From CAVXGU01 sp963761615 (GTDB lineage Bacteria > Acidobacteriota > Vicinamibacteria > Vicinamibacterales > CAVVIG01): a DNA stretch of 64,000 nucleotides. The notes under the pieces were generated by a model. The model ran no database searches. It worked only from the letters and a program-made list of their open reading frames with translations, and was not told where the DNA came from. The stretch covers positions 682,001-746,000 of the forward strand of contig CAVXGU010000004.1 of assembly GCA_963761615.1 (NCBI GenBank), in the 5' to 3' direction. Position 1 is the stretch's first letter. The number at the start of each line of letters is the position of its first letter. The translations under genes and the position numbers were made by a program. Below are positions 42,266-49,989 of the stretch, in pieces.

Positions 42266-43434
42266 CTGGGCACCACCGAGCGCCCGGGCGACTGGCCCGC
42301 AGACTGCCCGACGATGTCCTCGCCGATCCGCGAGAGCGCGGCCTCGACCGCCGACGAGGGGCGTCCCAGCACCAGGGGCCGCCCCCGCGTCGCGGCCGTG
42401 ACGAAGGCGCGGTCGTAGGGCACGACGTGATCCAGATCACGCTGGAGCCGGTCGGCGACCGTCCGCTCCGACAGCATGCCCTCGAAGCTGTTGAAGCGGT
42501 TCAGCACCACGCGGAGTCGATCGCCGCCCAGGCGCTCGTCGGCCAGCACGCCGAGCAGGCGCGCCGTGCCGAGCACCGTGGGCGTGACCGCTTCGGTGAC
42601 GACGAAGATCTTGTCGGAGGCGTCCAGCACCGCCAGCGTGAGCAGGTCCAGCACGGGCGGCGTGTCGACGACCACCCAGCGAAAGCGGCGCCGCAACTCG
42701 ATGAGCACGCGCGTCAGGTCTTCCGGCGCGATGCGATCGCCGTCGACCGGATCGCGCGGTGCCGCGAGGATTTTGAGGCCGGTCGCCGGCTCGTCGGTCA
42801 GACAGGCCGCGAGCGCCGCGCCGCCCTGGGGGTCGCGGACCAGATCGGCCATGTCGCGCTGCGGGCTGAGCCCGATGAACGACGCGGCCCCGCCGAACGG
42901 CACGGCGGCGTCGCACAGGACGACGGAGCCCTTCACTTGCCCCGACCCCGCCATCAGCAGCGCGGTGTTGACCGCGAGCGTCGTCGTGCCGACGCCGCCC
43001 TGCTGCGAGAAGAACGACACGACCTGGCCCTCCTCCGCCGCCGGATCGTCGCGATGCTCGGCCGCGGACAGCGCGGCCTGCACGTCGGCGTCGGATGTCG
43101 GCAGCGGCAGGAAGTCGCTGACGCCCGCCCGGGTCGCGTCCCGCAGGAAGGCCAGGTCGCCCTGCATGACGAGCGGGTTGTAGAGGGCGATGACCGCGCA
43201 GCCTGGAGCCCGCAGTTCGGCGAGGACCTGGAGCACGAGCGTGCGCTCGCCGGTGATATCGATGAAGACGGCGTGGGGCTTGAACGCGCGGGCCCGGCGC
43301 AGGCCGTCGGCGAGCGATGCCGCCCACTCGAGGACGACGGGGCCCCTGGACACGGCGCGAATCGAGCTTTCGAGGGCCGTCCGCGCGGCGGGTTCGGGGT
43401 GAACGATCAGGATGCGTCGCATGGAGAATCCCAT
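42262..43434 (-). CDS. cpaE: CpaE/TadZ-type pilus localisation ATPase
   Basis: A 390-residue protein. The start is 43434 or 43422 (MRRILIVHPE). The N-terminal 120 residues form a receiver-like fold. The C-terminal part is a MinD/ParA-type ATPase with FFSQQGGVGTTTLAVNTAL. The signature lysine of the deviant Walker A is replaced (QQGGVGTTT), as often in CpaE/TadZ proteins. Further motifs include VVVDTPPVLDLLTLAVLDAS. It places the Tad machine at a cell site. Confidence 0.9.
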   Translation of the reverse strand: MGFSMRRILIVHPEPAARTALESSIRAVSRGPVVLEWAASLADGLRRARAFKPHAVFIDITGERTLVLQVLAELRAPGCAVIALYNPLVMQGDLAFLRDATRAGVSDFLPLPTSDADVQAALSAAEHRDDPAAEEGQVVSFFSQQGGVGTTTLAVNTALLMAGSGQVKGSVVLCDAAVPFGGAASFIGLSPQRDMADLVRDPQGGAALAACLTDEPATGLKILAAPRDPVDGDRIAPEDLTRVLIELRRRFRWVVVDTPPVLDLLTLAVLDASDKIFVVTEAVTPTVLGTARLLGVLADERLGGDRLRVVLNRFNSFEGMLSERTVADRLQRDLDHVVPYDRAFVTAATRGRPLVLGRPSSAVEAALSRIGEDIVGQSAGQSPGRSVVPR

Positions 43435-43444
43435 CCCCTCGCGA

Positions 43445-44251
43445 TTACGGCGTCGTGCACTCGCCGGTCGGGCACGGCAGCGTCACGGCCGCGCCCGGAC
43501 TGGGGAACGCGACCCGGAACGGCGGCTGATAGAAGCCGTCGGTTGGGCTGCCGCTGCCCAGGTGGATGATCGTGCCGCCCGGGACCAGGTTCAGTACGCT
43601 CGCGGCGTCGGCGACCGCGAAGCAGGGAGGTATCGCTCCGCCCGGTCCTGCCACGGCCGGCGAAACGTCCTGCGAGATCCAGACGGACTGAATCGGGCTG
43701 GGAGTGGTCGAATCTCCGCTGACGCCTGGCGTCGCTGCGGAGGCGTACAAGATGTCGCCAGCGCCCATCGCGTAGCTGACGCCCTGCATCTGGTACGCGA
43801 AGCCGATCGGCGGATAGGTGCCCGATGCGACCGTAGCGTAGTCCGAGCGTACGTAGGCCGTTCCATCGCACGCCGTCCCGGTGTAGAAGACCTGCCCGTA
43901 GCTTGTGAAGCGGTCGGTTCGGACACCGAGGATCACCCCGGCCTTCGTTCGCACGTGCCGGAAGATGACCAGAGGAGCCTCGTACTGGTCGTAGCCGATC
44001 ACGGGGCCGACCACCTTCGGCGGCGGCGTGGGCCCCGGGTTCGTCGAGTCCCACACGACCGCCCTGGAGTAGGGCTGCTCGGTGAACTCGCGCTGGTTCA
44101 GGTACAGCGTGTAGAGCTTCCGCCCGAGCAGCACCGCGCCGATCAGCAGCGGCAGCACGAAGAGCGCCATGACCAGCAGGAACTCGAGCGTGATGACGAA
44201 CCCCGCCGCCCGGCTGCGGGCCCGCTCGGGCCTAGGGCTTTTCGACGGCAA
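43445..44251 (-). CDS. TadE/pseudopilin-like protein with large C-terminal domain
   Basis: A 268-residue protein. The likely start is TTG 44251, 20 bases inside the 3' end of the secretin gene, because no ATG or GTG lies between it and the pilin-like signal. The signal itself is SRAAGFVITLEFLLVMALFV (Gly before Phe, Glu at +5), a type IV-type leader for the prepilin peptidase. The C-terminal 200 residues are a beta-rich extracytoplasmic domain with Tyr and Thr repeats and two late Cys. Such proteins form the minor pseudopilins of Tad systems. Confidence 0.75.
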   Translation of the reverse strand: MPSKSPRPERARSRAAGFVITLEFLLVMALFVLPLLIGAVLLGRKLYTLYLNQREFTEQPYSRAVVWDSTNPGPTPPPKVVGPVIGYDQYEAPLVIFRHVRTKAGVILGVRTDRFTSYGQVFYTGTACDGTAYVRSDYATVASGTYPPIGFAYQMQGVSYAMGAGDILYASAATPGVSGDSTTPSPIQSVWISQDVSPAVAGPGGAIPPCFAVADAASVLNLVPGGTIIHLGSGSPTDGFYQPPFRVAFPSPGAAVTLPCPTGECTTP

Positions 44252-46736
44252 GGTGGATCCACCTGCGCAGCACCCAGCCCTCTTCCCCGGTGGGCGCGTG
44301 GACCTGCAGCCAGTCGTCCTGCCGCTTCATCACGATCACGTCCGTGCCGGGAAGCAGGCAGTCGGCCAGCCGGGAACTGTTGTCGTTCGGCGCGTCGCGC
44401 ACCTCGAGGCAGAACGGCGAGCGTCCGAGCACGGTACCCTGCTCGCCGGCGAACGTATAGGGCACGCCGTTCGCATCCAAACCGGACTTGCCGAGATGGT
44501 TCGGCGCCTCGTGGTACTCGAGCGGCGGCAGGCCGACCTGACCGCTCGCCTGCTCGATGACCTGCGGCGTGATGATGAACAGCAGCTCGGTGTTGTCCGT
44601 GGTCTTCTCCTGCCAGCGGAACAGCGGAATCTTCTGGAGGAGCGGGATGCCGCGCTCCTGCACGGAGTCGGACGACGAGAGGAGCCCACCGAGCACCAGG
44701 CTCTGGCCACCGCCACGCGCGCCGTCGTCTCGACGCGCTGGATCTGGAAGCCGGGCACGTTGTTGTTGCCCAGCGTCGCGCTCGGCGTGACGATGCTGGG
44801 CGCGACCTCGAGGGTGACGATGCCCTGTGAGTCGAGCGTCGGGCGAATGTCCAGCCGCACGCCGAACGACTGGAAATTGAAACCGTCTGCACGGCGACCG
44901 GCGTCGAGATCGTGCCGGGGATCGGCACTTCGCCGCCGACTAGGACCGACGCTTCCTCGCCCGAGAGGGTCGAGGACGTTGGGCTGGGCGACCGACCGTG
45001 CCACCTGCTTCTGGCTCAGGAGATCGAGCGCTGCAGAGAGACCGAGCGTGTTGTGGACGAAAGTCCCGGTGACGTTACCATAGTTTGGAACCACGTTCCC
45101 GCCGGTGCCCGCCCCCCTGGAGGCGAGGTTGGAGCGCGCGTCACCGAGCGTTCAGAGCGCCCCCGCCGTCGCGGTGCCGCCAATCACGGAGCTGCCGAGA
45201 CCGAAGTTCGTGTCGTCGAAGCGCAGGTCCATGCCCAGACGACGCGCTTTGCTGCGATCGATCTGGAGAACGCGAATCGAGACGAGAATCTGCGGCAGCG
45301 CGTCGACCTGCAGGAACGAGACGACCTTGCCGGACTCGGACGTCAGCAAGAAGCCCCCGCGCGAGCTGCGCCGCGAGGCCGCTCTTCGGCGGGGTCGACG
45401 CCTGCAGCGCCTGCAGACCGGCCCCGCTGATGCCGCCGCCAACGACGCCGCTCAAGGAGCTCCCGCTGTCGTTCCGCTGAAACGTGACCCGCCCGGGGTC
45501 CGCCGCCACCGCCGTCTTGCCCGTGCCCCCGAGCTGACGGTCGGCGAGGATGACGGCCTGGACGACGTCGTCGACGTCGCGGACCTTGCCTTCGAGGATG
45601 TAGGAGTCCTTCGCCGGATCGGGATCCGGGCCGACCTGGATCCGCCGGACCTTGATCCGCGGATCGATCGTCGCCATCAGCCCTTCGAGCCGGTCCTGCG
45701 GCAGTCCCAATCCCGCCCGCGTAGCGCAGCAGGTTCACGATCCTCGGCGGCGCCGGGCGGCGTGCCGGATCCGTGGCAGGAGCTGCTCGGCGAGCGCGCG
45801 CGCTTCCCGTGCCACACCCTCGTCGGCCACGTCGCCGCGCAGGACAACCGAATTCGCATCAGGGCCCGGGGCGAGCGTGATTGACGGATTGAGGTCGTGG
45901 AGCGCGGCGCGTACCGCGTCGTAGTTGGGCGAGACCACCAGGCGGTAGTAGGCCTCCCGGCCGTCGGTGAACCACACGAAGATGGATGTTCGGCCGGACT
46001 TCAGCCCGTTGACCAGGATCTCGCGGCGCGACACGACCTGAATCGTCGCGAGATCGGGATCCGAGATGGCGACGCGCGTGCTGTTCTCGGGCCACGTGAC
46101 CGTCAGGCCGTCGCCGACGAATGCCTGAAGGAGGCCGAGATCCCGGGGCGGGTTGCTCCCGACGGACTGGCCGGGCTCGGCATTCGCCGGTACCGGCTGA
46201 AGGCCCGGCGCCGCAGCCGGTGTCTGTGCCGGGGCTGGAGTCGCTGGCGTCCGCGCCGCAGGCGGTGCCGGTGCGGGAGCGGGCGCCCGGGCAGGCGCCG
46301 GTGGTCTTGCCGGCGCCACCTGTCGGCTCGCGGGAGCCTGAGCTGACGCGCCCGCCTGCGCAGGCGTCGGTGTTTGCGAGCGTCCGGGTGTGCGCCCCCC
46401 GGCCACCGCGATCGGCGTGAGCGCGGCCGGCGGGGTCAGCGAGAGGATGGGCACCGGCGCGATCGCACTCGCGGGCTCGGTGAACGATGGCGACGCATCC
46501 GGTGCGACGGCCGGGACGGCGTCGTGCGCTCGCGTCGATTCGCGGCGGGCCCTGGCCAGGGTCCGCCGAACCGACGCCGGCAGGCCGTCGTCCGGTGCGG
46601 CAGTGTCGGTCTTGACCGCCTGCCCGGGTGCCGACGTCGCCTGCGCCGGTCCGGCGCCGGCGGCCGAGCCCACGGCAACGTAACAGCCACACGCGGCGAT
46701 CACGATGCTGAGAAGGAAGGCTCGGTACAGTCTCAT
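44232..46736 (-). pseudogene. cpaC: CpaC/RcpA-type Tad secretin, multiply interrupted
   Basis: The frame from ATG 46736 encodes a signal peptide, a Pro/Ala-rich stretch, and a pilus-assembly N-domain (DGLTVTWPENSTRVAISDPD; ATIQVVSRREILVNGLKSGR), then BON and secretin N-domains. The secretin core and the final ELLFIITPQVIEQASGQ follow. After correction it is about 834 residues. It ends with a Bacterial SH3-like domain (CLEVRDAPNDNSSRLADC; DDWLQVHAPTGEEGWVLRRW). Frame breaks are visible near 45741-45757 (-1), 45711-45718 (+1), 45354-45358 (indel in a C run), 44967-44974 (+1), 44878-44886 (-1) and 44707-44717 (-1). A TGA stop lies in frame at 45154-45152. The net change is a multiple of three. 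Either local sequence error or true decay could explain this. It should form the outer-membrane channel of the pilus. Confidence 0.75.
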
Positions 46737-46808
46737 AGGGCGCTCAGAAGATATTGAGAAGAAGGCTCATTCGGTTGTTCCGGGGCGTGACAACTCGCCC
46801 CGAGGGAC

Positions 46809-47636
46809 TTATCGGACGTGGACGGTCTCAACCTTTGCCCCCGACAGAAGCTCCACCGAAGGCTCGGATGGAGCGGCCGGCGGGGCTGGTGCCGGGCGGA
46901 TGTCGAGCACCTGGCCCGACTTCACTTCCTGTTCGGAGTGCAGCACGAGCTTCAGCGACTTGCCGGTCGCCTCGGCGGCGGCGAGCGAGAAGACTTCTTC
47001 GGGATGTAGGCCGAGCACCAGCGCGGATCCGCTGGCCGCGCTCGACCCGGCGCCCGGTACCGAGATATCCACGCCGAGGATCTTGCCGCTGTCGCCATTT
47101 CCGCTCGCCGGCGCCCTCTGGCTCAGCACGCCCAGCACGTACGCGTCGTGTGCGACGACGTGCACGCCATCGGTCGAGGCGAGCAGCACGTCGATGCGGT
47201 CGCCGGCAGCCAGTTGCTGCGCCGGCAGGTCCAGTGACTCGAACCGGAGTGTGGCCAGTAGACGTCCCGATGGAATGGTTGCCGACAGGGGCGGTGTGGG
47301 AGGCTTCGGTGCCAAGTCCGCCGGATAGAAGGGCTGTCCGGCGGTCTTGGCCTTCAAGAGCGTCCGGCCCTCGATGTCTGCGCGGTTGATGATCGCGCCC
47401 TGCGGTGGCGGCATCTGTTTGAGCGCCACGTTGGTGGCAGAGACGGCTTGGCCCGGAGTGAGCGCGCCGGTGGACACCCAGACGGGCATGTCCTTTTCCG
47501 TCATGCGCCGGACCTGTCGGTAACCCAATACGGTGACCACGATCACCGCGGCTGCCAGCAGTAGCGCGCGCACGATCGTCAGGCCCCTGTTGCCCGTGCC
47601 GTTTCGGCTGTGCTTCGTGTATCTGGTCGTGTCCAC
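46809..47636 (-). CDS. cpaB: Tad pilus assembly protein CpaB
   Basis: A 275-residue protein, GTG at 47636. One N-terminal membrane helix (about 22-42, IVRALLLAAAVIVVTVLGYR) is followed by the SAF-like domain with VWVSTGALTPGQAVSATNV and AAGDRIDVLLAS, as in CpaB/RcpC. It stabilises the secretin and may bind peptidoglycan. It lies between the prepilin genes and the secretin. Confidence 0.88.
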   Translation of the reverse strand: MDTTRYTKHSRNGTGNRGLTIVRALLLAAAVIVVTVLGYRQVRRMTEKDMPVWVSTGALTPGQAVSATNVALKQMPPPQGAIINRADIEGRTLLKAKTAGQPFYPADLAPKPPTPPLSATIPSGRLLATLRFESLDLPAQQLAAGDRIDVLLASTDGVHVVAHDAYVLGVLSQRAPASGNGDSGKILGVDISVPGAGSSAASGSALVLGLHPEEVFSLAAAEATGKSLKLVLHSEQEVKSGQVLDIRPAPAPPAAPSEPSVELLSGAKVETVHVR

Positions 47637-47642
47637 CGGTGC

Positions 47643-48011
47643 CTATTCCGTTGAAGGTGCTGCGCCGTACACGAGGACGCCGTCATCGGTCTGGTAAACG
47701 TGCGACCCCGGGCTGGTCTCCTTGGCGGCCGACCACGTGACGTCGCCCGGTCCCCACCCCTCGGTGATCGGCGTCGTCGACGGAGCTTCGATAGTGCCGT
47801 CCGCCTTGATCCAGCGCGTGCCGCCCGTCTGGAAGAGCGGAGCGGCACCGAGGATGTACGCGTCGATCGCCGCCATCGAGTCCTTGATCTCGGACAGCGA
47901 TTGATCGCGGAGCTTCACCCACCCGGTCACGGTGCCGAGCACGAGGATCAGCCCGATCAGCAGGATCTCAGTCGAGATCGCGAAGCCACGGTCCCCACGT
48001 CGTGCGGACAT
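47643..48011 (-). CDS. Prepilin-like protein 2 (Flp/TadE-type leader)
   Basis: About 122 residues from ATG 48011 (MSARRGDRGF); an upstream in-frame ATG exists at 48038. The type IV-type cleavage signal RGFAISTEILLIGLILVLGTV has Gly-Phe and Glu at position +5. It is followed by KLRDQSLSEIKDSM, and the C-terminal part is soluble. It is clearly paralogous to the protein at 48081-48467. Either could be the major pilin. Both lie at the 5' end of the Tad operon. Confidence 0.8.
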   Translation of the reverse strand: MSARRGDRGFAISTEILLIGLILVLGTVTGWVKLRDQSLSEIKDSMAAIDAYILGAAPLFQTGGTRWIKADGTIEAPSTTPITEGWGPGDVTWSAAKETSPGSHVYQTDDGVLVYGAAPSTE

Positions 48012-48080
48012 CGTCAACTCCTTGACCGGCCGCTTCATGCGGCTCTGGATGACTCCAGAGCCGCATGAAGAAGCGAGGTG

Positions 48081-48467
48081 CTACGGGACCGTGACGGTCG
48101 GGACTTCACCAGCCGTCGTAGTCGTGCTGACCGAGGCCGGGGCGTAGACGATGACCTGCGTGTCGCCGCCGACCACGTCGTTCTGCGGCGTGTCCGGCGC
48201 ATCGGCGAACGCCCAGCCGCTCGTGTTGGCAATCTCGCTACCACCGATCTGGGTCCACTGGGTTCCCTCAACGCCGTAGCTCTGGTTGATGGAGCCAATC
48301 GCCGAACCGGTGTCGCTCAGCTCGGCAATCGTCTGGTCGCGCAGCTTCGTCATCCCGGTCACGAGCCCGACCACCAGGATGACGGTGATCAGCAGCAGCT
48401 CGGCCGTGACGATGAAGCCCGCTTGCTTCTTCGCTCTGGCTTTCTTGATTGCGTCGACTCTCAACAT
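48081..48467 (-). CDS. Prepilin-like protein 1 (Flp-type leader)
   Basis: A 128-residue protein, ATG at 48467, behind GGAGAGGAGAC. A short basic leader (AIKKARAKKQAG) ends at Gly before Phe. The signal itself is FIVTAELLLITVILVVGLV, with Glu at +5. It is followed by MTKLRDQTIAELSD, which matches the KLRDQ-x-x-x-E region of the next gene. The C-terminal domain is rich in Thr and Val. It is the first gene of the Tad operon and the likely major pilin, though it is longer than the 60-70 residues of classic Flp pilins. Confidence 0.82.
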   Translation of the reverse strand: MLRVDAIKKARAKKQAGFIVTAELLLITVILVVGLVTGMTKLRDQTIAELSDTGSAIGSINQSYGVEGTQWTQIGGSEIANTSGWAFADAPDTPQNDVVGGDTQVIVYAPASVSTTTTAGEVPTVTVP

Positions 48468-48714
48468 GTGTCTCCTCTCCGCGTGTGGTGCCGGGCTTCG
48501 CCGTCGAGCCCGACAATGCCCCGACCGCGAATTTCACTTTCGCCGCGTAATTTCTTCATCGCTGCGAAATTTGTTCGCGCCGGATGGTACCACCCGGGGG
48601 ATCGGCAGTGGCCGTCGCCGTGTAACGTCTGTGTTAAATCTTCTCCCTGGCAAGGAGTTTTTCACGGAATTTCCCACAGACGCCACCGGTGACCCATCGC
48701 CGGACGTTATCGGC
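48468..48714. other. AT-richer upstream region of the Tad operon
   Basis: This 247-base gap is noticeably AT-richer than the rest of the window (for example GAAGAAATTACGCGG and GATTTAACACAGACG on the minus strand). It is the natural promoter region for the minus-strand Tad operon. I could not find a convincing sigma-54 site (no GG/GC pair with the right spacing) or a clean sigma-70 pair, so the promoter is not assigned. Confidence 0.5.
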
Positions 48715-49929
48715 TCAGCTCGCCTCGGTCTCCAGCTGGAGATGGTTCCCGAAGCGCGAAAACCGGATCCGCAGGGTCACCGAGCGCCCGACGTCGACGC
48801 GGAGCGGGGTAGTGCCGAAGTCCCACACCTCGCCGGCCGCAGTGAGGACGGTCACCGTGATCTGGTGATCGCCGGCCGGGACATCGAGCGAGGAATCGAT
48901 CTGCTCCGAGACGCGCTGGAGCTTGAGGCGTGCGAGAAGGCCGCCGCTTCGGTCGAGCTTGAGCTGCTCGGTCCATCGCACATGGCCGTCGACCTTCAGC
49001 TCGACCTCGCCGTCGGACAGCGTGTTGACCAGGTCGATCTGCAAGGTTCCCGTCGGGGTGTGAGCGGCAGCGGTGCTGGCTGGCTCCTGGGGGGAGACGG
49101 CGGTCGATGTGCCGGCCGCGGCGACTCCGGCCGCGGGCGCGGAGGCGCCTGCGGCATCGGCGCCCGCAGGCGTGGCGGCCGGCGGCGGGGCTGGCGACAC
49201 GGCGTCGGAGGCGGCGGCGTCAGGCGCCGGCGCGGGGGCATCGTGGGTCTGAGTCCCGAGAGACGCCGAAACCGGAGGCGCGGGTATCTGTCCCTCCACG
49301 GCTGCGGCCGGTGACGTGTTGGCGGCCTCGGCGCTCGGCGGCGCGGGAGCGGACAGGGGGGGCGACGAACCCGCCGGTGTCGCGGCGGTGGTGCTCGAAG
49401 CCGCGGTGCTCGGCGCCGCCGGCGTCTCGGAAGGTGCCAGCCGGCCCTCCGTGCGCAGTACGACGACCACGACCAGCGCGACGACCATCGCACCGGCAGC
49501 GGCGACGGCGATCCAGAGCGGCCAGGCCGTGCGCTCGGGAGATGTCGCCGCGGCCCGGACCTGGCCGGTCGACGCCGGCACCCGGTCCAGCAGCGCGGCG
49601 ACGCTGTCCGCCACGCGCGTGATCCGCTCGAGCGTCTCGGTCGCGTTCGCCGGCTCGACGTGGAAGGGAATGACCTTGATGCCTGCGAGAACGGCCCGTT
49701 CGACCTCGCGCTTGAACTGCGCCTCGAACTGGCTGCCGCCGAAGATCGGCACCATGATCTTCGCACGATCGAGCGCCGCGATTCTGGCATCGTCCGGAGC
49801 CGAGTTCTCGGGGACGTCGCGCGGCGCGATCCAGCATCGGATGCGATGCACCGACTCGAGACGGGTACAGACAGCTTCCGCGATCGGCTTGTCGGCCGCC
49901 GCGTAGCTGATGAACACGTCGTGAGCCAT
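48715..49929 (-). CDS. TIR-domain membrane protein with PEGA-like C-terminal sensor domain
   Basis: A 404-residue protein, ATG at 49929. Residues 1-115 are a TIR domain (HDVFISYAAADKPIAEAVC; RCWIAPRDVPENSAPDD; FEAQFKREVERAVLAGIKVI). The conserved Glu in KREVERA is the position of the catalytic Glu of TIR NADases, so NAD+-cleaving activity is possible. One membrane helix follows at about 140-160, then a long Ala/Pro linker and a C-terminal extracytoplasmic domain (about 290-400; LQIDLVNTLSDGEVELKVDG; GDHQITVTVLTAAGEVWDFG). The same C-terminal domain occurs at the end of the kinase immediately upstream. It has a TATAAG element seven bases before the ATG. No known TIR operon partner is seen beyond the kinase. 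Confidence 0.85.
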   Translation of the reverse strand: MAHDVFISYAAADKPIAEAVCTRLESVHRIRCWIAPRDVPENSAPDDARIAALDRAKIMVPIFGGSQFEAQFKREVERAVLAGIKVIPFHVEPANATETLERITRVADSVAALLDRVPASTGQVRAAATSPERTAWPLWIAVAAAGAMVVALVVVVVLRTEGRLAPSETPAAPSTAASSTTAATPAGSSPPLSAPAPPSAEAANTSPAAAVEGQIPAPPVSASLGTQTHDAPAPAPDAAASDAVSPAPPPAATPAGADAAGASAPAAGVAAAGTSTAVSPQEPASTAAAHTPTGTLQIDLVNTLSDGEVELKVDGHVRWTEQLKLDRSGGLLARLKLQRVSEQIDSSLDVPAGDHQITVTVLTAAGEVWDFGTTPLRVDVGRSVTLRIRFSRFGNHLQLETEAS

Positions 49930-49989
49930 GATGTCCCTTATATCGGACGGACAGGAAGGCCGGTTAGCGCACGTCGGGAGGCACCGACG

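Noticed and set aside
45152..45154. In-frame TGA in the secretin as a selenocysteine or recoded codon
   Set aside because: No SECIS-like hairpin is visible, the neighbourhood already has several indels, and secretins do not use selenocysteine. Error or decay is simpler.
48468..48714. Sigma-54 promoter for the Tad operon
   Set aside because: The plus-strand TGGCAAGGAGTTTTT has a GG but lacks the GC at the -12 position. No proper match was found on the minus strand either.
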